Shown here in pieces: positions 47,514 to 59,226 of a stretch of 64,000 nt of DNA; position 1 is the stretch's first letter; every line of letters starts with the position of its first letter. The position numbers and the translations under genes were made by a program. Origin of the DNA: Monilinia fructicola (taxonomy: Eukaryota > Ascomycota > Leotiomycetes > Helotiales > Sclerotiniaceae); assembly GCA_008692225.1 (NCBI GenBank), contig VICG01000013.1:496001-560000 (forward strand), given 5' to 3'. The notes under the pieces are model-generated. The model had not been told where the DNA came from. It did no database searches and was given only the letters and a program-made list of their open reading frames with translations.

Positions 47514-48065
47514 GCGTTAGACTGTTTTGCCTAACTCCCTCGCTCCGCCTTTCCTATAGACCTATCCGGGTTCTCATGTTAATATTTATGTTCACGACGG
47601 GGCAAAAATCGGTCTTCATCTGAACAATGCGGAAACTGGAGAGAATTTGAGAGAGACGACGTTGAATGTTGAATCTCGAGTGCGATGATGATATAAATCA
47701 ACGATGAGAGCGTGGAAAGAATACGCACGGTTAATAAGCGAGAGAGTCTTTCGACAGATGATGAATTCTGAATGGAAATGCCAGAACGCGCGACATCGTC
47801 GTCGTTTTCTCGTTATGCCTCATGAAGAAGAGGGGATGACTCGTTGCGACGTACTTTTCGATGCGTTTGATGGAATCTATATGTATTGGCAGAGACCCAA
47901 AATGAAATGATAACTAGCTTAATATCGATCTGATCATTCTAGTAATCTGCTCTGGGTGCACTATGTACGGCTGTATGCTCCCTGCCTCCATTGAAACTCC
48001 TAAATATGTACAATTGTAATAATGCTCTTCATCTCTCCAAAATCACCGTTTCCTTCGCACCTCCC
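44416..48065. other. Intergenic, no gene recognised
   Basis: About 3.6 kb. Open frames around 45.7-46.5 kb and 46.5-47.0 kb are short and overlap on both strands. A run of 30 A lies at 47480-47509. No domain was recognised. Confidence 0.5.
47480..47509. repeat. Poly(A) tract of 30
   Basis: An uninterrupted run of 30 A in the middle of non-repetitive DNA. No long coding remnant or target-site duplication was recognised around it. Confidence 0.95.
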
Positions 48066-50803
48066 CTATCGCTGCTTATGTCCATACATAAACCTCAACC
48101 CCAAGAACGCCACAACCCTATAGGCGGCGCCCAACGCAAAGAGCATCACCATATCCTCGGTAAAATGGCCAAAGCGATAGCCCATCACTTCCTTCGCCGA
48201 CTCAATATTGTACAAATGATCCATCGGAGTGATATTTTGGGTGAAGTATCCCTCCGCCAGCCACGTGCCGGGATTTGCTCTCCAAAGCCATATCATGTGC
48301 CACTTTTTGACGCTCTCTAAATTGGGTGACATGCCGTTGAGGACACCGACGATGAGGGATGACATTACGGCAATGAGCGGTCCGTCCTCGCGACGGGTGA
48401 CCATGCTGACGCAGGATGCGAGTCCATACACACACCAGAAGTAGAGGAGATTAGCAGCGAAGATATCGACCCAGCTAATCCTCGGGTGGCCAACAAAGCG
48501 AACAACACCGTGAAATGGAAGTTGGCCAGAACCATGCGGGGGATCGTAGATAGGACTTTCCCAATGTAGTACGCAAAGCGATTGTGCCCCGCAGCGGCTT
48601 CTCTCCAGTACACCAACTTCTCTTCGCCAAAGACCTTGACCCCTGGGGCGGACGCGGTGAGACCGATAGCGAGACCCACTAGAAGTGCCATCTGGGGAAT
48701 GGAACTGTAATCAATCGAAGAAGAGAGGACCTCATATGGTTCGATGAACATGCCGCGGAAATTCTCACCCTTTTTATTGACGCCCGACATCCCGATCAAG
48801 AGTCCAGAAAGGGCGCCGACGCCGAGCTCGAAGAAGAAGGCTGATTTTATGCGGTACTGTTGAAGGAGAGAGCGTACAAAACAGAACCAGATTTGTCGAT
48901 ACCAGTAGGGTGCCACGAGTCTTGATGGTTTCAGAGAGAGCGTTTGACTCAACCAGAGAGACAACGGGGCCCTTCATGTCATCGTATGAGCTTTCGCCAT
49001 GGTTTTGCCAGTGTTTCAATCAGAGGGTGGATGCTCGCATCTCCGGTACGTTTATATAGACACCCTTCACCAGCAATGATATCACCCATGACATCGGAAG
49101 GGTTACCATGTTCGGGGAATTCGAACCCAAGACCTTCGAAGTGGGGCTTTATACCCACCTGAGGCCCTAAGTAAATCATTCGTCCCGCACCGAGAAGGAC
49201 GAGACTATCGAGAGATTCGAAGATTTCTTGGCGAGGTTGATGAATAATGGTTACGATCGTCATACCTAGACGTGAGAGAGCTTTGAGCGTTTTCATGATG
49301 GAATTGGCGGCTGTTGCATCTAAACCCGAAGTGGGCTCATCAAGGAAGAGAGCCCTAGCAAGAGCGTAAGTCAAGGGACGGTAAGTTTGGAAGGGAAAAA
49401 ACTTACATAGGCGCCGCGGCTAACTCTATACCAATACTGACTCGCTTCCTTTGACCTCCTGAGATGACTGGAGCTGCAGTGCTACCAACCAAAGAATCCT
49501 TTACGTGGGAAAGCTGAAGACAAGCGAGAAGAACGTCGACATGGTGCTGGATTTCACCCTCCTCCCATGTACATGGCAGTCTGATTCGAGCAGAATGAAG
49601 GATGTTCTCTCGCACAGTGAGCTCGGGTAGGACGATATCATCTTGCGGTACGTATCCAATGACTTTCTTGTACCTATAGTTGTTAGCACAAGTATGATGT
49701 GGTTGACAAGAAAACCTACTTTGAGATATCACCAGCGACGCCATTAACTTTAGTAACTCCACCAGTATTTCTCGTCTTACCCATGAGAACATTCACAAAA
49801 GTAGCTGGTACTCGTTAGCTTTGTGGCAAAGGGAAAAGAGCAGTGAACATTACATTTTCCCGCTCCTGAAGCACCCATTACGCCCCCACAGACTTCCAGC
49901 ATCAATCAAACCCGAAACCTGTGAAAGAATAGGTTTCTTGGCCTGCGGTGGTTGGAATTTCAAGTCCTCGAATTCGAACGACAATCCAAATTTGGTGCCT
50001 CCAAAACAACTCGACAAAGATTCGACAAATGATTGCAGATCTTTGTTCATGACTTGCTCCTCCCCCTCATTGTGGCCATCGCAACCAAATGCGTCGTCCA
50101 TATCGCCCAATTCCTCAAAGCCCGTTGGCCTCCGTTGAAGGCTCATGATCCTCTCTTCCATATCAATATCGCTTTGTTTCCGGCCGACTTGCGATCTCTC
50201 GTCGTCGAGTTTAGCGAATCCTCTTCCTCGGAAGATTCCTGGCTTCTTGAATGTTGCCTGATTCGTTCTCTTCTCCTTACGGACTCTGTTGCTAAATTTC
50301 TGCTTCAGACGGACACCAATCACCGCAAGCACCAATGCAACGTCCACTATTGTTAAGACAACCAGTGGACCAACGTTCATGTCTCTTACGCTTCCCTCTC
50401 CACACCCAGATGCAATGGCACATTTTGTCGCTTCGTATGATCCCTCTGGGCAGTAAAATCCTTTAGGACACTTCCTCTGCTCTCTCTTCCCCAGGAGGAC
50501 AGTAGTTTCCAGCCTGACAAATCGAAGGCTCATAGGTTCCCATGGTTGGTACGCATGCCTGCCCTGCTAGCCTCGCTGCTTGACAAGCGGGGTTTGGGGG
50601 ACAATACTGCGGCAGAAATGTAGCATTATTGTGTGGACCTTTGGAGTAGATGACGTTAGTTGATTCTCATACCCACTGGAGCTCTTCTTCTACTTACAAT
50701 AGAAACCTTTTGGACATCCGATAGCCCTCCACGAAGTTGCATTTTGAATAGTCACTGGCTGACCACCAAAGAAGCATGTCGAATTTGTCATCGAGCCCGC
50801 CAT
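48066..50803 (-). CDS. ABCG-type half transporter with Cys-rich N-terminal domain (Adp1-like), several frame breaks
   Basis: This is a membrane ATPase of the ABCG/White subfamily. The N-terminus (from 50803) has Cys-rich modules CPKGFYC and CPKGFYCPEGS, followed by a membrane helix (VGPLVVLTIVDVALVLAVIG) and a charged linker. The nucleotide-binding domain has Walker A, GASGAGKSTFVNVLMGKT once spliced, then VIGYVPQDDIVLPELTVREN, the signature VISGGQRKRVSIGIELAAAP and Walker B ALFLDEPTSGLDATAANS. The ABC2 membrane domain begins PYWYRQIWFCF and ends HKQR at 48066. Five single-step frame changes have no intron fit: near 50500, at C5 49883-49887 in Walker A, at TTT 49014-49016, near 48906-48913 and at GGG 48484-48486. 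All motifs are otherwise conserved, so indel errors are likelier than decay. The substrate is unknown. Confidence 0.85.
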
Positions 50804-53598
50804 GATTAGGTTACTGTAGCAAGATCGATACTTTCTCTGATGTTCTGATGGAAAAGAAATCAGCGGTCTGGCAAGAAAAGGTTACATGTTACTTGGGAGC
50901 AGATAAGTATTATACACATTTCTTGCTCCTCTCCTCCCCGGCTAACTTCTTCGGGATATCTTAATGTGCACTCATAACTATAATGAAGCTCTATTGGTTT
51001 CCCAGAACCCTAAGCCTTGTTTGCATCTCTCCTACACAGCATTCCACAGGTAGATCCATTTATATTCCTCTATATCTTCCTACACAGATCCGCTGAGCGA
51101 AGATATGAAGATCGCATCGTCAGTGACAACTATAACTGACTAAAAATCTGTGTATGATAGTATCGTAGATTCAAAAGGCCATTATTTACTTCATCGTGAC
51201 CTCCTCCATCAGAGCCTCCAGAGCCCAAGGATGTATGAAAAGAAAGTATAATCCACTCAAATCGATACCTTCCCTTCCCTTGGAGCAAAAAAAAATCATG
51301 AAAATGTTGATCCCATATGATATCCACTGGACACTTGGTGCATATGGTGGCCCCTCGAAACTGCTAGGTAGCTTTTTAGATTGAAGCTTGACTTTAAACG
51401 ACAAAACACGTGATAGACTAGTTCCCTATCGGGTTACCCTCCTCTTCCTCCCACAATCCCACCTCAAAGGATTTCGACCGTTAGCTTCGAACGATCACCG
51501 CATCTTGATATCATCGTTGACGCTTGAGAAGATGAAGCGATGGAAAATTCCAGTTTTCCTGTTCCTTTTGAATTTGAAATTGCCATTATTCGTGCATTTC
51601 CCCATTGTGATCCGTTGCAATTGGTACTTTTGGGTACATATCATCATGCAATAGATTATCCTCATGCGACCAAATATCCCCTGGTTTGCGAAGCTCACTC
51701 AGTAAAGCAGTCAAGCTGTCCGGCCCAAGCCCCATGGAGTAAATGAATCCTTTGGCCAGGTACAAAGACCAACACAGCCTTCCTAAAATGCGGCCATCTC
51801 AATCTCGAAGCCCGACAGTAAGTAAGCCGACGACGTTACGATGAAAGATAATCCTAGCGTCCTACGCTTGAAGAAGATCCTCTAATCCTTTGAAAGATCC
51901 GACTCCCAATATACCCCAACCTATAAGATATTTATTTCTCAAGTTCCATGATCCCAAGCTCCAGCTCTAGTCTGGTGGTCCCACTCTGGGAAATTTGCCT
52001 CGCTACTGACCAGGCTACTCCTCTCTTCACTAGCCGTCGTTCCATATCAATCACACGCGCGCAGTTATTCCCACAGGAATGTTTCAATGCGGGGTCATTG
52101 CCAGTGGGAATACTTGAGATGGATCTCTTCTTAACCTGAGTGGGTATGTCCACCGCCAAAAACAATTGTTCGGCGGCGCAAGGCATCCCCAATTGCAACT
52201 GCTTATTCAGTAGATCGGCGATCATTCACTGGACAATGGGGTCCTCGATCATGATCTTGCAAAGATATTCTTTCTTCCATTCGCATTCGGGGGGCGAAAT
52301 GCTGATATTGTTTCAAACCTGTCGTTCCCGTACAAGAGCTGGTCTGCCCCAGAGCAATCAGCGCACGGTATTGGGATGGAACTTCTCGGCGCGACAAAAT
52401 GAGTTCATACCAAGCGGTATCACGTTCCGCCAATCACACTCGTGAAGAAAATCATCCACAGTACCCATCCTTCTCTCTCGTCCATCCCATTTCTCCACCA
52501 CCGTCATTTCCCTCTTCGCCGCAGTGCAGCCACGGGCCCTCTATCCAGCAACGAAGGATTCCCATCGGGAAGGCGGCAGACCAATCGATGCGAGAAGCAG
52601 CTAGGCCCTCCCATCAATAAATACTCGCTCTAGCGAAGGAGAAAGAAGAAGCAAAGGAAGAAAACAACAGAACGCTCTCCTCTACCATACCATACCATAC
52701 CATAAACCTCGAGGACGTCCGTAGAGATCTCTGATCAGACGTCCATGCAATACATGAAGAGAGACCACGGAAGAACACCCCTCTCGCGAACCCAGCAACG
52801 TGGCCCAAATCTATCCGTGCCGACAACACCGCACCTAGATACAAATGAGCATCCATGTACAGTAAATACCAAGCTACGAATCTCTACGTAGGTATACGGG
52901 GAACTCTTGTACGGCGTCGAAGACTCGGGGTATAGATGTTACGGTTGAGTGCTGTGTAGGAGTCGTGGATTCTTTTTTTTGGGTGCGGGGGGGGGAAGGG
53001 GGGAAGGGGAGGGGGAGATGGGGGGCGCCTGTTAAAGCTATCTGTGACAACATTTGAGCTTTCAGCTTTCAGATAGCCATATGATTGGTTATTCACGGGA
53101 CTTGACGAGGCAAGAAGAAAAGAAGTTCGGTTACAGCAATCAAGATACATTTATCTTATTGTACATACTCTGAGATCGATTTGTCTTATGGAGCTACCTA
53201 ATTAATTAGTAAAGTACCATGACCTTCAAGAAGGTTGGTCATTCCACCCGAAACTCGTCTCATCCACCGGATCCATGCCAGTAAATAATCGATCCTCTGG
53301 ATCACCACCCCTCCCTCCCCCAATCTTTCTCCCGCCTCCCTAATATTACAAAAGATTGAAGAACTCCATTATTATTTAAAAAACCCCACACACAAATAGT
53401 AGTACGCCGGCGATCCAGATATTCCTTGCATGAAGATCACAAACATCACAAATCCTGCCATCCCAATCCCAATCCCAATCCCAACCCCAACCCCAATCCA
53501 TTATAATGCAATAATGCAATGCAGCTTCGTTTGATCATCATTCATTTCCCATCCTTACTTCATTTGCATTACCCCCATCCATGTACTCCATCGAAAAC
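50804..53598. other. Intergenic, no confident gene
   Basis: About 2.8 kb. Two adjoining minus-strand frames at 52433-52203 and 52225-51932 overlap in different phase and could be a relic, but nothing is recognisable. A G-run region (52981-53030) and CCCAAT/CCCCAA hexamer repeats (53461-53500) are present. Confidence 0.45.
53461..53502. repeat. CCCAAT/CCCCAA short tandem
   Basis: About seven consecutive 6-bp units of CCCAAT passing into CCCCAA, just downstream of the RING gene. Confidence 0.85.
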
Positions 53599-55131
53599 TC
53601 AAAGCTTTGTACCACCCTCGCGAATATGATCGCTGAGACGTCTTCCCATTCCACTACCACCGGAACTTGGTCCACTGCCTCCATTACTATCATCATCAGG
53701 GCCACCGCCACCGCCACCTCCACTACTACCGCCATTACCAAAGCTGCGTCGCTGACCTTCACGTGTGCGAACATTCAAGAGCCAACGAACATACATGTTG
53801 ATTGTGCTCATGGTATTGCGAAGCTCGACGATTTGATCCTTCAATGGAATGGTTTCGTTGAGAAGCATAACGCTTTGACGAGCTTCCATCTCGGCCATGC
53901 TGGCTGTAAGAGCATTGATCCTGCTTTGTTGAGACTCGACAATTGATAAGAGGAGGGTATTTGGGGTTTCATAAGATTCGTCAGAGATAGACAATCCTGC
54001 AAGGGAAGGAGTAGCTGCATCGGCTCGGTCAAAGTGTCCATTATCATTGAGGCAATTCTCGAGATGTTTGATCTTGCGTTCAAGACGGTCAATCTTCTCA
54101 CCCTTGATTGCATTCTCAGCCTTCATAATTGCTCCCCAGGGACCCAACCTCTTGAGCTCGCACTTGTTCTTATGGTCATCAATATCCTTTCTCTTACATT
54201 CATGATCACAACCGAATTGTGTCCATTGACACTGTACGACACCTTCTGGGCATTGATCAAGATGCTCTACCTCCTTGATACGTAATACTTCTTCGCCGCA
54301 TTGACCACAGTTTACATTACGGAAAGTGCACTTGAACTCACAGTGCTCTTCCATATCCTTCTCCTGCAAAGTCTGCTCGCAGTATTGACAGACGGAATCA
54401 AAGTGAAGGCAGCCCTTTGGTTGATGGAGTCTCTTAATAAGTTGGTGGCAATCAGGGTCCAAGCATTTAATTTCGACTTCCTTGCAATGAACCGCAAGAT
54501 GATTGCGAAGCTTCGATCTTTGAAGGTGCATCTTGCAGCTTGGGCAAGCAATCATCAAATCGTTGACCTGTTGAACAATGATTCTGTTCGATTGACGAAG
54601 TGGATCGTTACGAGAAATTGGATAGCGATCCATGGGACATTTCTCGGTAACGGCCAAGGCTTGCGTGATACAATCTCTACAGAAAGTATGATCGCAATGA
54701 ATGGTGACCGGATCAACGAATGGAACGCGACAAATGGGACAGATGAGGTTTTGATCAGGTGTATTTACATATTCAACACTGCGATAATCGGTAGTATCGT
54801 TATCGCGACGATCTCGTTCTTCTTCTCCAATGACTTCCATAATTCCTCTATCCATCAAAGTTGGACGACGGGATCTTTGATAGTAAGAGTTTTCGGGTGA
54901 AGAATGAATGCTTGAAGCTGGAGTATTATTTGGAACGTGCAGAACCGGTCGTGTAATTTCAGTAGGTGGAGGGTAATAAGCAAAACCAATCTGAGTGGTG
55001 GCGGGATCGTATCCTTCAAAAATGAAGATGTTATTCTGAGAAGTATTATTCGGCGGAGTATTTGGTCGAGAGATGGAGATATGTGAAACAGGTGTACCGG
55101 CACCATTTGTGGGAGTATTTGGTGGAGGCAT
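53599..55131 (-). CDS. RING/TRAF-type zinc-finger protein, probable E3 ubiquitin ligase
   Basis: An intronless 510-residue protein. After a Pro/Asn-rich N-terminus, a C3HC4 RING (CPICRVPFVDP, then HCDHTFCRDCITQAL and KCPMD) lies near residues 131-170. Further Cys/His pairs follow in TRAF-type zinc fingers (CPSCKMHLQRSKLRNHLAVHC, then CQYCEQTLQEKDMEEHCEFKC, CGQCGEEV and CQWTQFGCDHECKRKDIDDH). A coiled coil follows (KIDRLERKIKHLENCL and KDQIVELRNTMSTINMYVRW). The tail is very Gly/Ser-rich and ends in a charged segment. RING plus TRAF fingers plus coiled coil is the pattern of TRAF-like E3 ligases, which probably transfer ubiquitin; the target is unknown. The gene is intact. A 9-bp minisatellite lies about 55 bp upstream of the start. 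Confidence 0.9.
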   Translation of the reverse strand: MPPPNTPTNGAGTPVSHISISRPNTPPNNTSQNNIFIFEGYDPATTQIGFAYYPPPTEITRPVLHVPNNTPASSIHSSPENSYYQRSRRPTLMDRGIMEVIGEEERDRRDNDTTDYRSVEYVNTPDQNLICPICRVPFVDPVTIHCDHTFCRDCITQALAVTEKCPMDRYPISRNDPLRQSNRIIVQQVNDLMIACPSCKMHLQRSKLRNHLAVHCKEVEIKCLDPDCHQLIKRLHQPKGCLHFDSVCQYCEQTLQEKDMEEHCEFKCTFRNVNCGQCGEEVLRIKEVEHLDQCPEGVVQCQWTQFGCDHECKRKDIDDHKNKCELKRLGPWGAIMKAENAIKGEKIDRLERKIKHLENCLNDNGHFDRADAATPSLAGLSISDESYETPNTLLLSIVESQQSRINALTASMAEMEARQSVMLLNETIPLKDQIVELRNTMSTINMYVRWLLNVRTREGQRRSFGNGGSSGGGGGGGPDDDSNGGSGPSSGGSGMGRRLSDHIREGGTKL

Positions 55132-56561
55132 GTTGACTCAGCAGTGAGGGTGGAACCACCAAATCAATCGACGACTAATCGAGATGGGAGAGATGGGAGA
55201 GATGGGAGAGATGGGAGAGATGCAATTGCAAAAGTTCAATTAAAACTTTATATCTCAAGAGAGGATAAGAAGGTACTCTTGAAATGAAGAAGTAAAAAAA
55301 GAAGAAGAAGAAGGGGGAGAAGGAGAGTGAGTAGGAGTAGAAGGAGTAGAAGGAGTAGTAGAAGAAAGGTATTATTAAGTAGGTGGTGGTACCGTAGGAT
55401 CTTTTGATTATTGGTGACAAGAAGATCAAATCATGTGAATTTTGAATTGGTTGGAGATGTGGAAAGGGATAAAGCACAGTGGTGGTGGTGGTAGTGGTGG
55501 TGGTAGTAGTAGTACAGAGTAGTAGTAGCAGTTGTTGCAGTTGGTAGTTCTAATGCAAGGCAAGGAAGGTATTTTGAATCAAAGAAAAAGGGAAGAAGGA
55601 AAAACGGAATAAATGTCTTGCGATTGCAAAAACAAATTACGATTAAAAGGAACTCAACATCACGTTGAGACGACGTGGGAGTGAGTTAGTTTTTGTTCAT
55701 AGATTGCTGCTGCTGTTGTTGTTGTTGTTATTGTTGATATTAATGGTGGTGGTGGTGTGGCGGTGATGGTCGTGAAAGAGTATCTTGAGTTTCAGCTGCT
55801 CACTTAATATTATCATCTTCTTATCTTCTTATCTTATCTCTTATCTTCCATCCAAGGTAACCTTGGAATTATCAGTCAGCCATCAGTCAGCCATCAATCA
55901 GCCACAGCCAGTAGTTGAATTTGCATCTTTGGCTTTAAGATTACGGTAGTCTTATTGTAATCTCACATGGTAATAAATAAGATTGTCTGGGTGGTCTTAC
56001 AAACTACCTAGGTACCTACCTACCTAGGTCCACGGGTACCTATCACTTACCCACCACCTACCTACCTAGGTACACCTAATAATACGTTGACCAGTCGCAT
56101 GCGGATATACTATTATCCTGTCCTATCATGACAAAAACTTTGACTGCAATGATGGTTTCGAGAACAATATAAGAAAGACTTGGCCAGCGGGAGGCCAGTA
56201 ATAATCAATCCATCCATCCATCCATCCATCCATTGAAGGTTGGTTGGCTTTATAATAATTAATAAATTGAGCATTAATAAGTCCATAGGCAGATCTCTAT
56301 CTATCTACTAGCTACTTCCAACGCTATTTCAAACTATTCATGTTTCCAACTACAACATCAAAATTATAATAATAATCACACCAAATTGAATGATTGATTG
56401 AATTAAATCTGTCTTTTGTTTTATATTCATTCTCGATACTTTCACTTCAATTTCTTTCCCTTATTCCTAATCTCAACGTCTACCAATCTACGAGTCTTCT
56501 GAGATCTTGCGTTGTCATACGTAACATACATCCATCCATCCATAGCATTTAGACCTCAATC
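55132..56561. promoter_or_regulatory. Divergent intergenic region between RING/TRAF and SNARE genes
   Basis: About 1.4 kb of simple sequence: GGT/AGT trinucleotides (55480-55530), GTT/GCT repeats (55700-55730), a TCCA tandem (56210-56232) and dense CCTAGG palindromes (56005-56075). It presumably holds both promoters. Confidence 0.5.
55181..55221. repeat. GAGATGGGA minisatellite
   Basis: Four to five copies of a 9-bp unit in the 5' region of the RING/TRAF gene. Confidence 0.9.
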
Positions 56562-57545
56562 ATGGCCACGAAACCCTAACCAATATTTCCTACTGGCGGA
56601 TCATATAAAACTATCATTGCTGGAAAGACAACGGGCCATTTCCTTGAATTTGGAACCTACATCTCAAGATGGACATATTTCACGATCATTGGAATCTTTA
56701 CGGGAGGGGCTAGAGAACATTGCAAACGAAAGGATACGATTAGAAGAAGCCGGAGAGACTTCGTATGTTGGGTCTATCCTCCCTCAATAAAATAAACATT
56801 CATCATACCTCTGACACCCTTCTTTCATATCACTCAATCTCAAACGATATCCGCGCATTACATCATTCACTTGCGCGTGAACTAACAACTCTCTAGCGAA
56901 TCCCTCACGCTCCAAGAAACCGAACACACCCTTCGAACTCAATATGATGACCTAGCATCCCAATTCTCCGGCCATCCCACATCCAACACTTCCTCCACCC
57001 TCTCTCACCCCAATGACCCCTCTCTCTCGAACGATTTCGCCCGAGCAAGCGAACGCCCACGAGTAGGAACCTCCTCATCCTTCCTCAAGAAATCACTGCG
57101 CAACTCCACCGTCGCCCCCTCTCCCAAATCCGTCCGCTTTAGCGACGCCCCCTCTATTCAAGAAGCCGACGATCCCTCTCGTGCAGCGCTCTTCCCCTAC
57201 CGTGATGATCCCACCTCCGGCCCTCCCGATCAGAGCCATCTAGACAACCAGCAAATCCACGCTTACCATTCTCGAGTCCTCGCCGATCAAGATGCAGCGC
57301 TCGATAGACTGGGGGAGAGTATCGGCAGACAGAGGGAGCTCAGTATACAGATAGGCGACGAGTTAGACGAGCATGTACAAATGTTGGATGAGGTAGATAG
57401 ACAGGTGGATCGACATCAGAGTCGACTGGACAAAGCCCGAAAGAATCTAGGGACGGTAGCGAGGCGTGCGAAAGACAATATGCAAATGACGATTATTCTG
57501 ATCTTGATCATGATCCTGGTCTTGCTAATCATCATACTGAAATAA
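56562..57545 (+). CDS. SNARE protein (Syn8-like, tail-anchored)
   Basis: A membrane-fusion SNARE of the endosomal/Golgi system. Exon 1 (56562-56762) opens MAT and continues NPNQYFLLADHIKLSLLERQ, typical of this family's N-terminal domain, then ISRSLESLREGLENIANERI. A 134-nt intron (GTATGT..CTCTAG) leads to exon 2 (56897-57545). That exon has a Ser/Pro-rich linker (SVRFSDAPSIQ), the SNARE heptad helix (LADQDAALDRLGESIGRQRE, then DELDEHVQMLDEVDRQVDRH) and a C-terminal anchor (MTIILILIMILVLLIIILK) right before the stop. Between ATG and PNQ there is one base too many at AAA 56571-56573, probably an indel. Assignment to Syn8 rather than another Qc-SNARE is by overall shape. Confidence 0.82.
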
Positions 57546-59226
57546 ATCTAGAGGGCAGACAAGGGAGGATGAGTCGCCAGTGGTCCAGGATGTCCAAAGG
57601 CTATGGGTGGCCATCCGATCACAATTGGTGCAGGAAGCGGAGTTCGGAGTACAAGGGGAAAAGATAGGAGGGGAGAGGATGTTTTCTGTTTGATCACTTT
57701 ACCCGGTCTCCATGAATTCTCATGTTGATAGCTACCTACGGCGCAAGCAGCTCATCAAGGATTCTCACGGCCCGGGGCTTCGGTGTCAGTTGTAAAGCAA
57801 GACTTTGTTGATATCTCCATCCTCACCTGACACAATTCCAATCTCTTCATTCGTCTAATCTGTCCACCTTCACGTGGAACGTGAACTCAGCCCGTGACGC
57901 GCCTCGGAAATATGACCCCTAATAACTCCCCTCAAACCCAACGACCTTTGATATCATCCACCATCCACCCTCTGCCCTTCCCAGCCTCTCCATGCATCAC
58001 GAACCGCGTTAGTGATAAAGACAAACTCGAGCAAAACTCTACCTACCCACTACCCATCATGACCACCCCCCCCCCTCGCTTCCCCGCGCTTCTCCTCCCC
58101 ACCCCTCCGCGAATACAGCACGTGCAAAATCTCCAGTTCCCAGAGCCGTGCGCCTACTAACTGACACCCCGACCCAAGCAACCAACCCATCTTTTCACAC
58201 TCCCCTCCCACTCCTCTCACGATATCACATCCCCGAAAGTGCACCCATCCATCCACGCACCTCACAAGAAAATAAAACATTTCCGGTTCTTTCCCAGCGA
58301 GTGTCCCCCCCCCCCCTAATGCATTCATTCATTCCAATATCAAGAGCGGGATTTATGCGGCTTTTCCCATCTCACGCTTCCATGTTTTCTCTACCTTTGC
58401 TGGGTGTGGGAGGATGGTTCGACGTATCTTTTCGTGGTGGGGTGGAGTATTGTGTTGTGTTGTGTTGTGTTGTAGAGAGATGCTGGGAAATTTGGTACAT
58501 CAAAGGGCCATGCATGGAGCAGTTTTTGCATATTACATCACTCGCGCATCACGAACGCAAAATCATATGCACAATACGCTCTTTATGCACGAAGTATTAC
58601 ATATGTAACAACTGTGTATATCCGCCCTTACAATATGCACAGATCGCACACACTTGAACCCCCCTCCCCCCCTCCACACAAATAAAAGACCAGTATACCA
58701 TAACTAGTATATCATATCTCTAAGTCTGCATTGAAATGCGCAAATATATCATAAACGCTACCATCCATAGGTATGTATCCATATCTCCATTCCTAAAAAC
58801 GCCGAGTTTGTAACAAATGAGAATAAAAAAGACGAGAACGCCGGTTTTATGCAGATCTTCTCTCTTGATGTTCATGAAGAAAGGAAAGAAAAAGTGGTAC
58901 TATTGAAGACCCGGGGTGTAATAATGGATGTCCGGTAGCAGTGTGATCGGATAGAGAAAGGTGAAATAGCCTCATTGTGGTGTTGAGATATCAGGTGTAG
59001 AAACCCAAAGCTCGAATAAGATGAGCAGATCACAAATCATCTTTGTATAGATGCGGGACCAAGCTTGAACAGAACATCGCTCGTCGAACCAATATCCACA
59101 TAACAAGATATTGTTACTACGGAACGAATCCCTTGCCAGGAAATGATCCCTCTGGAAAATAATGTGTAAAGTTCAGGATACGAAGTAATAATTAGAGAAT
59201 AACATGTTGAAAAAGTTGAACGTCGC
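57546..59226. other. Intergenic, no gene recognised
   Basis: The spacer between the convergent SNARE and carrier genes. It contains C-runs (58070-58077, 58307-58316), a GTGTT tandem (58445-58475) and short open frames without family features. Confidence 0.5.

Noticed and set aside
53538..53774. Val/Ala-rich frame near the RING gene 3' end
   Set aside because: Shadow of the Gly/Ser-rich tail of the RING/TRAF protein in another frame.
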